Assembly (NCBI GenBank): GCA_026826555.1
Contig: JAKSZT010054399.1
Location: 3,601,627 to 3,665,626, forward strand
Length of the DNA stretch: 64,000 nucleotides
Direction: 5' to 3'
Origin: Tolypeutes matacus
Lineage: Eukaryota; Chordata; Mammalia; Cingulata; Chlamyphoridae
Below are positions 33,177 through 45,870 of this stretch, piece by piece; the first letter of the stretch is position 1; every line of letters begins with the position of its first letter. The translations under genes were made by a program, and so were the position numbers. The notes below the pieces were generated by a model. That model worked only from the letters and a program-made list of their open reading frames with translations, was not told where the DNA came from and ran no database searches.

Positions 33177-34699
33177 TGTTTCAGTTTGCTAAAAGCTGCT
33201 GGGAGAAATATGCCGGAAATGGGTTGGCTTTAACAATGGGATTTATTAGGTTAAAAGTTTACAGTTCTTGTAAGAGAATGTGTCCAAATCAAGGCATCAT
33301 CAGAGATGCTTTCTCACCGGTGCAGCACATGGCAGGGCACAGTGCCAGTCTGCTCGTCTCTCCCTTCTCCAGACCTTGTTACCCTCAGCTTTGGGCTGCT
33401 GCATCTGTGGCTTCTCTCTCTCCCGGGTTCATCGACTTCTGGAGGCTTCTCTCTGTCTCTTCAGCCTTCTGTGTCTGTGGCTTTTTATTTTTATTTTTTT
33501 AATTTATTGAAATATATCATTCATACATGAACATACATAAACAATAAGTGTATAGTAATAGTTGTGAACTTAAAAAACACACATAACATCATACAGGGCT
33601 CTCATACCTCGCCTTACCACCAATACCTTGCATTGTTGTGAAACATTTTTAATTAATGATTAAAGAGCATCCTCAAAATATTACTACTAACCAAAGTATT
33701 TTCCCCCAACCCATCCTATTATTTATATCACTCATACATGAACATACATAATAAGTGTATAGTAAAAGTTGTGACTTACAAAGCAAACATTCATAACATC
33801 ATACAGGGTTCCCATACATCAACCCTCCACCAACACCTTGCATTGTCATGAGACATTTGTTCAAATTAGGAAAGAATATTGTCAAAGTCTTCCTACTAAT
33901 TATAGTCTCCATCTTACATCTGGTGTATTTTTTCCCCAACCCACCTTATTACCATTTTCTAAATATATTTTTATGACAGAAGTTGTAAACTTACAAAACA
34001 ATCATGCACATGTGCAGAATTCCCAAACAACACCCCTCCGTCAACACACCACACCATGGTGGAACATTTGTTACAGATTATGAGAGAGTATCATCAGACT
34101 ATTTCAAGGTCCATAGTGTACATTTGGCACACATTCTCCATACTATGCCTCACCAACACAGTACATCTTTGGCATAGATGCAAGAATATTACATTATTGC
34201 TGTTGACCACACTCCATAGGTCACTCCAGTTGTATTTTCCCATGCTTCTCCACATTCCCACCACCCTGCAATAGTGATGTACAACTGCTCTAGCTCACAA
34301 AGGACACTCAAATCTGTACTATCAACCACTATTCTCATCCACCTCTGAGTTTACCATGCAATTCAGTCCCTAGATTATTCTCTAGCTTTCTGTCAATTGG
34401 CATTTACATCCCTAGACTAATTTTCAGCCACATCCCCATTTATAAACCAGCTGTTACTATAATGTGTTACCATCAACTCTACACTTCCTGTGTCTGTGGC
34501 TTTTTATCCCTCCGTTTATAGAGGACTCCAGTACGGATGAAGACCCTCCCTGGGCCATGCCCTACCAAAGTGATCTAATCAGAGGGAAGGTCCCTTAACA
34601 GAATCTAATCAACGTCCCACTTACAATAGGTTTACATGCACAGAAATGGACTAGCTCTAAGGACATGATCTGGGGTCCACCCAGCTTCAAACTGTCACA
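33177..34699 (-). mobile_element. Solo LTR (xenarthran MaLR/ERVL-like), interrupted by an L1
   Basis: Bounded by TG...CA with a 5-bp duplication CCATC at 33172-33176 and 34700-34704. On the minus strand it carries AATAAATCCCATTGTTAAAG near its end, the same motif as in the LTR at 60149-61027. Without the L1 it is about 504 bp. Confidence 0.8.
33489..34487 (-). mobile_element. 5'-truncated L1 inside the solo LTR
   Basis: A T-rich start, then the same reversed L1 3' UTR as at 27350. A perfect 20-bp duplication CTGTGTCTGTGGCTTTTTAT is at 33469-33488 and 34488-34507. An internal partial repeat of the CATACATGAACATACATAA block occurs at about 33517 and 33733. Confidence 0.93.
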
Positions 34700-34704
34700 C
34701 CATC

Positions 34705-37700
34705 CAATAGTATAATGATAAATACTGGTGCATGAGAAATATTTCTAATCTAATTTAGATTACCTACCTGAAATTTTTTTATTTACATATAAAATAAATT
34801 TTAAAATGATCATATCATTCATGGAATAAATTTTCATTTTTCAAAAGAATTCTTTCAGCATGCTCCTGTCAAATATTTTAGCTATTTGTCTAAGGAAACA
34901 TGATGAGGTTTATACACAGGTTTTTAAAATTTCTCAGATTACAAGTGATAGAAATCCAAATCAGAATAGTTTTAGCAAAGAAGAATTCGCTTTTTTTGGT
35001 TTACACAGCCAAAGTTCAGGAAGGGCAAAAAAATCAAATGCCATCAGAAGTCATCTCTGCACCTCTTAGCTCCACTTTTTCTCTGGTGGTCATAATTCCC
35101 TGAGACTGGCTTCTTAAAGCATGAAGAACCTGTGTGTCCGTGGGAAACACCCCACACATGATTAACACAGCTTAGTGACGAGTATCCCACACTGAAAAAT
35201 CCTGGGAAGGAAGTATCTGAAGCAAGCAACTGAGATAGCAGTAAAAGGCTCCTGAGAGGGAAGCCACAGTTCATTGTTGCATGCTTCTCCTTCCCTGCCA
35301 ACCCATTAAGCAAATTTCCCACCTACGAAAAACTGAGCTTGAGGTCAGCCTGTGCAGGCTGATCTACCATGTAATAAATGTCTGCTCAGGAGGAAAATGA
35401 AGGAGCACCTTGGGAAAGTGGATAAAGGAAATATAAAGATAGCCTGGATATTAATTTTAGGTACCTTTCGTTTTCTCCAACCGGAAGTCTTTTTACCAAA
35501 TTTAGTAAAATAAGCATACTAGATTTGAAGGTGAGCAGTAAAGGTTCTAAAAGGTGAATGGTAGGCCAGACAGGCAAAGGCCCTAGATGATTTGCAAACT
35601 CAGCCTCGTGCAAAAACAGCATGCAACGTGTTTTTTATGTGGACTTTAATAGTCCATCCACATTGACTCGCCTAGGTCCCCCTTTCACATCAGTGCTGTG
35701 CAAAAAAACTAAAATCCTTGTTTTTTTGTTGCCCTGGGTCTTTAATGTCTTTAGAAAAATCGTTTTAAAGAAAGACGTTTTCTAGAAACAGAGCTTTATA
35801 TCTGGAACCTAAACCTTTGGCATTGCACAGTACAGCCTCGCCATACGTTACACTCCTAGGTGTGTATCTGCCTTAATTTTGCAGCATCCACACAAAGCTA
35901 TTGCAGGGGAACCAAAGGGCCATGGATGGACTGTGGGACACCAGAGAAGGGTTTCAGTGATCACTGTCCATCACAAAGGCTTGCATATAGGCATCCTTAA
36001 CTTAGAGATCAATAAGTTTTGGGTCGTCTTTTGCATATTACACATATGCAGATACGTGGACATTTTACAAGGTCCTAATTTTTCCTTTCGGTTTAAATTG
36101 GTTGTTTTGTTTTGTTTGTATATACTCTCTGTTTCAACAAACCCTAATTAGTTGTTTATGGTTCAGAGCTTCAGGCTTGCTTAGTATTCAGGCATAGTGC
36201 ATCATTTCTGAAGTTAATATCTTCCAGAGAAGGTTTTTAAAATACTCTCCTCCTCAGCCACCTTAGACCCCACAACACTCGAGAAAAACAAAAACAGCTG
36301 TTTAATGGTATCTTGTCCCTTACAGCAAGAAAGACAGTATATTTTCCTAACACAGAAGTATTTTTCACTATTCCTCTTTTCCGTTTGTATAGTATTTTAT
36401 GGTTTGCAAAGTGTTTTCACGTTTACTCTCTGGTTTGGGCCTTACAGCATCCCGAGAGGCACTGTAACAGGCAGTATCTCTCTCGAACCTCAAGCATTAC
36501 TATCTGTGAGAACCTCGGTGGGAAGATTTTGTGGGGAAAAGATGGAAGACAGGAGGAACAAGGTTTCCCTGACCCTATGAAAGCATTATAAATGTCTTTT
36601 TACATTTATATCAATTATTTGGATGCTTTCACTTGCAGGTAATAAAGCAAACAATGGTTTATGCATCTAATGACATTATTTGCTTAAGTTTAGAGAGAGG
36701 TGATCCTCAGGGTTGGGTTGGCAGCTCAATAATACCTTCAAGGACCTAGCTCTTTTCATCTTTCCACTCTTACCTTCCTCGTGTGTTAAATTTTTGCTGC
36801 AGACTCACGGTTTACCTGATCACAAAATGGCTGCCACAGCTCCAAGTGTTGCATGGACATGACAGAATCAAAAGCAAAAAGAGGTATAAAAGGGCTTTTC
36901 AATCAGGGAGAAAGATCTTTCACAGAATCTCTTTTCCCACAGAAATCTTGTGTCTTTTGGGCCAGAATCAGGTCACATGGCTACCTGTAGCAAGAGAGGT
37001 TGCAAAAGGGAATGTTTTCCCTTTTCAGCCCCTCTGGTAGGAGGTGGGCAAGGAAGAAGGAGGCTGGAAATGGTTGTTGTGAAGTCACTCAACAGTGCTG
37101 GTTACAATGTTCATGAAAAGAAAACATAGACTGCACTCTAAATAGAATCATAAAATTAGCTTCACAAGATGAAAAATAATAAACACAAAAATTAGCTTCA
37201 CATTGCCATCATTTAGTGGTTAGAAACACCAGAATGTCCCTTTTATTTCCAATGACACATGGGTAATTTTATTTTATTCTGTTTTCACATATTTTTACTG
37301 GTTCCCCAACAAATCATCAATTCCTTTTTTTATCTTATGACTGGTTCCCAGGGTCCCACCATAGTTCGGGATCAATTTGGAAGCTTGAGGGATAAAAAGC
37401 TGATAGTTAAATTCACAAACACGCTTAGGTATTTCTCAAAACTCCCCCTCAATATGCAGGGATAGATATGCTGGCTATTTTAACCACAGCCCAGCATAAC
37501 CCAGTTACAACTGCCTTCCCTTTAAAAGGAGCAATAGAGTTCCTAGACCTAAGCTTCTTTTGCCTCGGTTTCTTTTCTCTTGCATGGAAAAAGCATTCAT
37601 CCCTGCATTCCATCCCTCTTCACTCTGCAGGCTCCTTGCTCCCTCTCTTCTTACTATTACCTACAAGAATAACTCAAATCCTATATACTTGATCGCTCAT

Positions 37701-38199
37701 GGTTGTTGAAAGAGTCTACAAAAGTAAATCCCTATTTGGTAGGATTTGAGGTTGGGGAGGAATGATTGGTGCAGGCAGGGCTGTCAGGCTTGTACAGACA
37801 GTGGTAGACCTAAAACGCCTTTCTTTTCTGAACAACATGTTCTTTGTGGGATGATGCAAATGACGGATGTATCCAATTCTTTTATCCAATCTAGGAACAA
37901 TTAATTATACCAGAAGAAAATATGATTAGAATGTGTGCATACAATTAAACCACAAGGTCAAGTGCTCATGAAAACAAGCCATTGAGCCAAGCATGGTCGG
38001 TTACTTCTGAGTTTTCTCCATTAATATTTATGCAAATTCCTTTGGTTGGTTGTGACAAGCAGTAGCAAGTCCCAAAAGGCTAAGAAATCTCTATGGGAAA
38101 AAGTTTAAGACTGAGAGAAGTCTATCTACTAGGGTTTTCCTGCAATTTAATAAAAATCATGATTATTTTGTTTTAGCAGTACAATATTTGGTACAGTTG
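34705..38199. other. Intergenic sequence with old unassigned repeats
   Basis: About 34920-35270 and 36690-37070 resemble one old interspersed family (ACAAGTGATAGAAATCCAAA; ACAAAATGGCTGCCACAGC). About 36390-36480 is MIR3-like (minus). The rest is unassigned; no gene recognised. Confidence 0.4.
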
Positions 38200-38213
38200 T
38201 TAAACACCAGTTT

Positions 38214-39019
38214 GGTTAAGATTGTATTGTAGTAAAATACATATTACATAAAATTTGCTGTTTTCACCATTGGGTACAATTCAGTGGCATTAGTGTTGAG
38301 CAGCCATTACCACTGTCTAAATTCAGGATGTTTCCATTACCACCAAAAGAAACACCCACATCTGAATTTTCCTTCCCTCTCCCCATTCACTGGCAACTCC
38401 TAATCTACTTTCTGTCTCTCTGGGTTTCCTATTCTGGACATTTCATATTAAGGGAATCATATAATATGTGGCCTTTATCTTGCTTCTTTCACTTAGCATA
38501 ATGTTTTCAAGGTTCATCCATGTTGCAGCATTTATCAGTGCTTCATTCCTTTCCATGGTTGAGTAATATTCCATTGTATGGATGTACCACATTTTGTTTA
38601 TTCATTCACCTGCTAATGGACACTTGAGTTGTTTCCACTTTTGGCTATTGTAAATAATGCTGCTATGCACATTGGTGTACAAATATCTGCTGGTGTCCCT
38701 GCTTTCAATTCTTCGGGGTATATTCCTAGGAGTGGCATTATTGGGCCATCTTGTAATTCTATGTTTAATTTTTTGAGTAACCACCAAACTATCTCCCACA
38801 ATGGCTGCATTTTACATTCCCAATTAGCAATTTCTCTGCATCCTCACCGACACTTATTTTCTGTTTTTTCGTTATTGTAGTTGTTAATAGTCATTCTAGT
38901 AGGGTGTGAAGTAGTATCTTATTGTGGTGTTGATTTGCATTTCCCTACTGACTAATGATGTTGAGCATCTTCATGTAGTTATTGGCCATTTGTATAACTT
39001 CTAAAGTCCTTTGCCCATT
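38214..39019 (-). mobile_element. 5'-truncated L1M
   Basis: Reversed L1 3' UTR and ORF2 end (GGTTCATCCATGTTGCAGC, TAATATTCCATTGTATGG, CTATTGTAAATAATGCTGC). A perfect 14-bp duplication TTAAACACCAGTTT is at 38200-38213 and 39020-39033. Confidence 0.92.
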
Positions 39020-39164
39020 TTAAACACCAGTTTTTAGAGACAAATAATTTGATCATCACTAACAGGATGACTCAAGAGTCCAGGGTTTAGCTCCCAGCCC
39101 TTAGGAAAATCATTTAGCCTTGCTCAGCCTTAAGAGACCACGTTTCTAAAATAACAACGGTCAT

Positions 39165-39350
39165 AATATGAGGGATACTTATAGAGCATTTACTTTACGT
39201 CAGGCACTGCTATCAGTTCTTTACATGCTTATTTAATCTTCAGCACATCCCTATAAAGTAAGTACTATAATTAACTCTACAGATGAGGAAACCGAAGCAT
39301 AAAGAGCTATGGTAACTTGCCCAAGTTCACCCAGCTAATCACCCAGATAT
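39165..39350 (-). repeat. MIR SINE
   Basis: Reversed MIR order: CATTTACTTTACGTCAGGCA, CTACAGATGAGGAAACCG, TAACTTGCCCAAGTTCACC. Confidence 0.8.
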
Positions 39351-40294
39351 ACACCCAAGCATGTTCACTTCCTGCCCATTGGATTGCACTTGGTAAGGAT
39401 CAAATGAGGTCAAATATGTGAAAATGTCTTGGAAACTATAAAATTCCATGCATGCATAGAAAACATCATGGAGCCAGCATGCAATAACTGGAGACTCACT
39501 TACTTGTGATTGCTGAGAACAGGACTTGTATCACCACCAAAGAAGCACATTTCCCTTAGCAACAATCCCAGACTTTCAAGAGAGGCAATTTTTTTTAGAA
39601 AGATGCAGTAACCTAGGAAAAGAACATAATCCTTTGAACATATTGGGTAGAAATTGCAGGAAGTATTGAGGGAAGTTAGCTAATCCAACAGGAATAAACA
39701 TAAGCTCCCGTGTTATACCATCAACCCTTCATTTAGGTCCCGGAATGGTTGTGAACTTTTATATTTTATTTGAGGCGTTATATAAAGAGATTGATGGTGG
39801 CATGAGGCCCACTTTCATGTCATCCAAAGTTGACACTTTCAAGTCATCCAAAGTTGATGAATTACTTTAAGTAATTCCTTGTGGTTTAGTATGGTCTCCT
39901 TGTGTATGTGTGTGAATTTGTTTTTATTGGGGTATAGGAGATGGGGTGGGAGATGCCACCTTAGGCACAGCCACCCAGGGAATGTCCACTCTATCTGTCC
40001 CTTTCTTTAGTGACATGATCATTAACTAGGGTATTTTATTCTTAATCTCCACATAGGCCAACTGTGTACTACATGAAAAAATAAAAACAAATTTCAGCAA
40101 CTTTTCAAAAGGTTTTCCAGAAAGCTGGGCTACCCAAATCCTGATCAAACCCCTTGTATGAAAGCCATGAGTGTCAAGCAAGTTAGGACATCAGATCTCA
40201 AAAAAGGTAGGAGGAAGAGTGGGCATGCTTGAAGGAACAGCATACTCTTCACCCCAACCTCTTGTTAAAAAAAAAATTTTAATGTACAACCTCA

Positions 40295-40545
40295 CCAAAA
40301 CAGGAAAAATCCATGGAGACAGAAAATAGATTGCTGGTTGCCTGGGCCTAGGTGGGTTGGGGGAAACAGAATGACTATTAATGGGTACAGGGGTTTCTTT
40401 TTAGGGTAATGAAAATGTTCTAAAATCGATTGTGGTAAGGTCCCACAACTCTAAATATACTAAAAAGCATTGTATTGTACCCTGTAGGTGGGTGAATCTA
40501 CTATGTGAATTATATCTCAATAAAGCTCTTATTAAAAATACATAT
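40295..40545 (+). mobile_element. L1M 3' end
   Basis: GAGACAGAAAATAGATTGCT, GTTGCCTGGGCCTAGG, GTAATGAAAATGTTCTAAAA, TGAATTATATCTCAATAAAG. It is the same family as 16967-17258. Confidence 0.88.
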
Positions 40546-40599
40546 ACAACTTCAGAGGGAGAGGAAAAAAGCGAATCCTGAAATGAACCTCAGAAATCA

Positions 40600-40760
40600 C
40601 CCGTCCATTCCACATTTTCGATTTACAGATGACGACTCTAAGTCAGAATTTTAGCGCTAGGTTGCAGAGGATCGCACGGCTGGTTACTGCACGAATCCAG
40701 ATTAGAATCTGAGTCAGCAGTTCTTCCTCCCAGGTCGCCACGTGACTCCTGACCCAGTGT
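40600..40760 (-). repeat. MIR/MIR3-like SINE
   Basis: Reversed and diverged: TTTACAGATGACGACTCTAA, GGATCGCACGGCTGGTTAC, AATCCAGATTAGAATCTGAG. Confidence 0.5.
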
Positions 40761-40904
40761 CACCGAGGGAGACGATGCTTCGGTTATTGTAAATCCCTAA
40801 ATTACTTTTTATTACGTTTCAGCAATAGCTGTGAAATAATCCAGTCACCATCCCTACATTTTAGATATTTTACGAGGGGTAGCACAGACTCTAGGTCGGC
40901 ACAA

Positions 40905-41530
40905 GGAGGGGCCCTGAAATCCTCCATTTATGTGTCGTCTCCCCACTCCGCAGTGGGCGCCCCGGGGCAGGGGCAGGGGCGCGCATCCCTGCGTGCAGGG
41001 GGGGCAGCATCGGGCGTGGGAAGGGCTCCCAGGGGCTTGCGGCAGCCAAGGGGGGAGCCGCGGCGCCCCCTACACGGCGGGGCAGCCTCTCAGGCCTGTC
41101 AGTGTGCGGCCCGAAGGGGGCGCCTGGCGGGCAGCGCCCCGGCCCCAGACCTCGGCCATTCCCTTCCCAGGCCACGAACTCTGGGCTCACCCAGGCCTTC
41201 CTAGGCAAGCCACATGTGCCTCAGAGGTCCCCAGCCATGAACGCCCTCCTTAGACTTCCAGCGCTTCCTGGGAAAGGCCCGGCCTCCTCTGCTTCCCCTT
41301 TCCCAGGCCCGGCCTCTCTCAGGCGGGGGCGCCCTGGAGGCGGGATGCGAGGTAGCAAGAGGCCCTGGACTGGCACCCGGCAGCCTGGAGCGGCTGCTCT
41401 GGGCACGCTCCGACTCTTGCAGAGAATCTCTTTGCAGAGTGGTTTGGAGCCCGCCCTCGCTTGGAATCCTGTGTGCCCTCAGGCAGACGGCGTCCCCTCT
41501 CAAGCCCTCTGAGCCCCTCCGTTTCTCCAG
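40905..41530. promoter_or_regulatory. GC-rich, CpG-bearing block (candidate CpG island)
   Basis: A sharp compositional island in AT-rich DNA, with CpG-containing GC boxes such as GGGGCAGGGGCAGGGGCGCG and GGGGGAGCCGCGGCGCC at 40950-41110. Long open frames on both strands follow from the composition and match no protein I know. It lies about 12.6 kb beyond the MCUR1 stop, so it is not MCUR1 exon 1. It could be a promoter of a non-coding transcript or a GC-rich relic. Confidence 0.45.
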
Positions 41531-41640
41531 GGGTGATGGCAGTAGCACCTGCCTCACAGGGTCAGGAGGAGGCGTGAATTAGTGTAGGGACACGAGACCC
41601 TGAGAACAGCACGGCACCTGGGGCGTGGAAAGAAGGTGGG
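41440..41640 (+). repeat. MIR-like SINE at the edge of the GC-rich block
   Basis: Diverged MIR order: CCCTCAGGCAGACGGCG, CTCCGTTTCTCCAGGGGTGA, TAGCACCTGCCTCACAGGG. Confidence 0.45.
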
Positions 41641-42650
41641 TGAGCGCGCTTCCGTATCGTTAGGGTGTTATTCTGTCCTTGGTGATGTGTTGCTTTACAG
41701 CTGGTTCCCAACACGGTAGAAAGGACAGTCCTCTCGCTCACGGGCGTTCCTGCTCAGCACCTGAATAAAGTGCGCCTGGCAGAGTCTCCCGTACACGCTT
41801 GTGGTAGCTCCCATATCTGTTTCCAACTAGGAGAGAGTCCTTCATCAGAACTTGTAATCAAGGTTGACCTGCCCTTATTTCAAACGCTGGATGATGGTTG
41901 AAGAGAGGAGGTGTCTCCTTCTGAATGTGTTTCCTTCTGTGGAGACTTGGTTCATCGTTTTTCATGAGGTACCTCAGGACCTTCCAGTCCTGGGCTTCGG
42001 GTTCAGCTTAAAATGAGTTCAGTAACTCCCTGAAGGGGGTGCCAGGGGAGGCAGGAACGTGGGGGAGCAGCCAAAAGCAGATGTGCAAAGAGACAATAGT
42101 GTGATGGGAAAGAGGCGAGAGCCCCCCCCCCTCCCCGAGTATTGGTGTCCACTGAGGGGGCACAGAGCCTGGGGATCCCCAAAATTCATAAATCCTGAAT
42201 TTATGCCATGGTATATGTCTCTTGTGCAAGGTAGGTCTGCTTCTGCTACATTCTAGCTGCACTGACAACTGGAATCTGCCAGATTGTTCCTTTTTGTGAT
42301 TATAAACTGTCTTTGGAGTAGTGTGCTGTGGGTGGATGCAGTTTATAGAACGACTTGGACCTGTCAGCCCACTCCTGAAAGGAACACTTGCTTTCTACAC
42401 TTCCAGTGGCATCCTTGCAAAACAACAGAATATGCCAATCTGTTTGGGAGGAAAGGAGGAGAGGAAGCACATCATTCAATTTAAGGACATGAAGAAATAC
42501 CAGAACGTATGTCTACCCCTGAATAGAATTTAGCAGGAATTGTCTTCTGTGCATCTTGCCTTCTCTTTCCAGACCTTTCCTTCCCACCCCACCCCACCCC
42601 CGATTCCCATAGTATCCTGTCTCCTGCCAGATACCCACCACCTTCACATA
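41641..42650. other. Intergenic sequence, nothing recognised
   Basis: Unique-looking. It includes a C-run at about 42122-42136 and a CCCCA repeat at about 42584-42600. Confidence 0.4.
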
Positions 42651-42654
42651 TTCT

Positions 42655-42800
42655 CAGTACAATATATAATATTTGTTCAACTGTAGCAAATGCAAGATGT
42701 TAATAATAGGGAGAGCTGTGGGAAACGGGGCAGTATATGGTAACTCCATACTTACCCTTTAACTGCTCTAATAAGAAAAGAAAAAGGAAAAAACAAACAT
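42655..42800 (+). mobile_element. L1 3' end, diverged
   Basis: GTTCAACTGTAGCAAATGCA, GATGTTAATAATAGGGAGAG, GGGGCAGTATATGGTAACTC, then CTGCTCTAATAAGAAAAG and A-rich sequence: the same landmarks as 62880-63285. Confidence 0.6.
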
Positions 42801-43296
42801 GAGACTCCCTACTCTCACCCATAATAAAGGTGAACTCCATAGGGTTCAATTCCTAATTCCTCTGCTTTCTAATTGTCTAACCTAGTGCAAATTACCTAAC
42901 CTCTCTGAGGTAAAAGAAAGCATAATTCTTACTATATCTGGTAGTGTGCTTTCAGCTGCAAGTAACTGAAAAGCCAACTCGAATGGGTTTAACTGATAAT
43001 GAAAAGTATCAACCCAAAGAAATAGAAGTTCAAAGGTGGGGCATGCTGATTGGACCCTGATGTTAGGGACCCAGACTCCTTTCTGCATGTCTGCCCTTCC
43101 ATCCTCGGTGTCAGCTGCATCTTGGGGCTGACTCCCTTCACAGTCAGAGTGGCTGCCAGCAGGACCGAGAGCTACTCCTTGGCCCTGAACTAACTGACAC
43201 CCAGGGAATGCTATGAGCTGATTGGCTTAGGCCTGGGTTCCTAAACCAATCACTAGCAAGGAGAAAACAGGATTCCCATGATTGGGTTATAGGCCA

Positions 43297-43420
43297 GTGG
43301 TTCTCACACACGTGCATGCTTCAGAATCATCTGAATGACTTATTAAAAACACAAATGACTGGGCCTCAGCCCCAGCCATTCTGATCCAGTAGGTCTGAAG
43401 AAGGACCTGAAAATTTGCCT
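43297..43420 (+). repeat. MER5A-type DNA transposon (hAT-Charlie) fragment
   Basis: CCAGTGGTTCTCACACACGT, GCTTCAGAATCATCTGAATG, ACTGGGCCTCAGCCCCAGCC, TCTGATCCAGTAGGTCTGA follow MER5A order. Confidence 0.75.
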
Positions 43421-45645
43421 CTATTCTAAAGACAAAAACTCCTTCCAACTTTGAACAACCCTAGGAATCACTTAACAGTTACAGAATGACCTGGTAGATA
43501 GAATGATTTTTCTTTCCTTAATTTATGTCTTCTAACTATGCAAGTATACATCTTAGTTTTATACTTATTGCATTTTTTTTTTCCTGTAAAATGTGAAAAT
43601 GGGTTGGCTTTTATTCAACTGCATAAACGAGGAAAATTTGAGAGCTCTTCCATTTGCTTGTGTTTGGGGGTGGAGGGAGCAGGTGCAATCTATTAGAAAA
43701 AGAATTTACTGGTTCAGAGAGAAAAAAAAAAACCAAGGAGAGTCTGAGGAGTTGGAGTATTTAGTCTGTCGGCTAATGCACCCATCCAGCCCTGCCAAGC
43801 TCTGCTGTGTTTACACTTGAGCTTTAAGGGGAAGGTTGCACAAAGGCAAGTTCCTGGGATTTGTTCTGCAGTCTGAGTAGGCTGGGGTGTTCTCACTGGG
43901 CTATTTTTGTATAAAAGGCTGTCTGGAACCATCTGAGACTCCATTAACCTCTGTGGTTTACTGTAATATGGCCTCCATTCTCTCTTGCATCATTTCCCAT
44001 CCATTTTATGCTTCAAAGATTGACTGTGTGTGCACACATATATCCTGTGTGTGGTGTGTGTTTGAGAGTTATGTTACCATGGAGAGTTATTTAGGAAAAG
44101 CTTCTTATGAACCACTTGAGCTCAACATATAAAAATGCTTTTCAAAAATCAAAACTCTTCTTACATGCTATCTCTGGAAGGACAGGCAAAAATTTTGGAA
44201 CAGTACTTGCCTCTGGAGAAGGGAAGTGAGGGTGAGTGGAGTGAAGGAGATTTACTCTTTACTAGCCTGTTTATTATTTTTGCTTTTTACCATGAGCATG
44301 TAATAGCTTTTTAAAAAATAAAAACTGAAGTTGAAATTGCCAAAGCTTCTCTCGAGACTTATTGCCTGACTCAGACATCCCCCTTGATTCCAGTACTCAA
44401 CTCCCCAAGATGCAGTTGGGGATCTCTGATTAATCACAGACGAACTATGAGGAAAGAATCTGATTGGTTTCGTGGGTACACACTATGTATCCTCAAGAAC
44501 CTTCTCTTCACCCCTATCATTTGGAATGGACAAAGCATGTTGAGAGAAGATGTCATGTCTGTCAGATTCAATTTAATTCCTAACACGGTGTGGATTAAGT
44601 AGTAATCAATTATGACTTTAAACACATTCTTTCTAGGCGTTTACATCACATCTTCAGACTCCTGATGTTACCTACCTGCCAAGCCAACATGAAACAGCGT
44701 AGCCAGGCTGGATAAGGAAGCTTCAGACTTGGCCACATAGAAGAACATAAAATATTTTCAGAATGTGTATTAACATGTTTTGATTCTCTGAGAGATGATA
44801 GCTCAGATTTCGGGAATTGCGGTGACTTGGCTGTGTGTTTTTATATTCGCCTTGCTGAGCTGGTGGCCCACTTCCAGACCAAGAGCACAAATTACAAAAC
44901 ATCCCCCAAAGTATTTTCTTTTCCATCTTTACTATACCAGAATCCACTAAAATAAAGAGTGTCATCACAGCACATCACATTGCCACTATTTATTCAGTGT
45001 GGGCTAACTGGATGTACTGGACAGAGTTCTATTCCTTGGAAATCATTAGCCAACTCAAGAAAGAGGAAAATGGAATAAAAAGGAAAAGCATTGCCCATCA
45101 TGAAAACAACCCGAGAACTGTGCAATCTGCCAACATTGCTCGTGTGTTGAACTTGCTTTCAGCACTCTGTTAAATATACCACACCCTATCTCAAGCGATT
45201 ACTCCCTTCCTTTTGAAAAGCAAAGTAATGGGAACTAGAAAAGTTTCTGTGAACTTGGCAAGGTTTAGTATAAATGTTTCCATTAAATCTGACGCAGACA
45301 AAGATGGGAGAGGAAAATCCATCTACTCATTATGCTTTAGTGCTACCTCTTCATTAAAGCTACCTCTCGCAGATGAGGCCATGCTTTCCTGTACATGGGA
45401 TAATGCCTCACTCCTAGACTACTCAGATAACAAGATAATTTTGCTGCACAGATTATTGTTGTATTATTCAAATGTGTTTGAAATTATCACGGAACTACTT
45501 AATGCTGAATAGTTTCCCATGGGAAATTCTTTCTTTTGCACATAAAGCTCAGCGTTTCCTCCTGAGGACATTGTGCTATTCCATTTAACAAAATGGAGCA
45601 ATATGTTTCAGAGGATTTTGGTACAGTTGGGGAAAAAAATGTATT
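43421..45645. other. Largely repeat-free intergenic block
   Basis: About 2.2 kb with no recognised transposon except a possible old LINE tail at about 44155-44330. No coding likeness. The segment 45150-45540 is open for 99 codons and of mixed composition, which could reflect a conserved non-coding element, but the sequence alone cannot show this. Confidence 0.35.
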
Positions 45646-45649
45646 AACT

Positions 45650-45870
45650 GCCAGCTATGGGCCAGACACTTTTCATGCATTTTCATGTCTCATTGCAAAG
45701 TCACCCAGCTCTGCTAGGTGCCTTTGGGCAAGTCACTCCTTCCTTGTGCACTGGTTGCCTCCCCTGTAGAGCAAATTCAATAAGGTCAGCCTCATTTTGC
45801 TGAATAAAGAGTCCAGCCCGGGGAAGGGACAGAGCTGGGATTCACCCCCAGGCCATTCTGACCCAAATGC
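45650..45870 (-). repeat. MIR SINE
   Basis: CTATGGGCCAGACACTTTTC, AAGTCACCCAGCTCTGC, GGGACAGAGCTGGGATTCAC: reversed, diverged MIR. Confidence 0.55.

Noticed and set aside
40905..41530. GC-rich block as MCUR1 exon 1
   Set aside because: It lies downstream of the last MCUR1 exon on the same strand, and its translations do not resemble the MCUR1 N-terminus.
41102..41557. 136- and 118-codon open frames on opposite strands in the GC-rich block
   Set aside because: GC-rich DNA lowers stop frequency in all frames; overlapping frames on both strands and Pro/Gly/Arg/Ala-rich translations are compositional.
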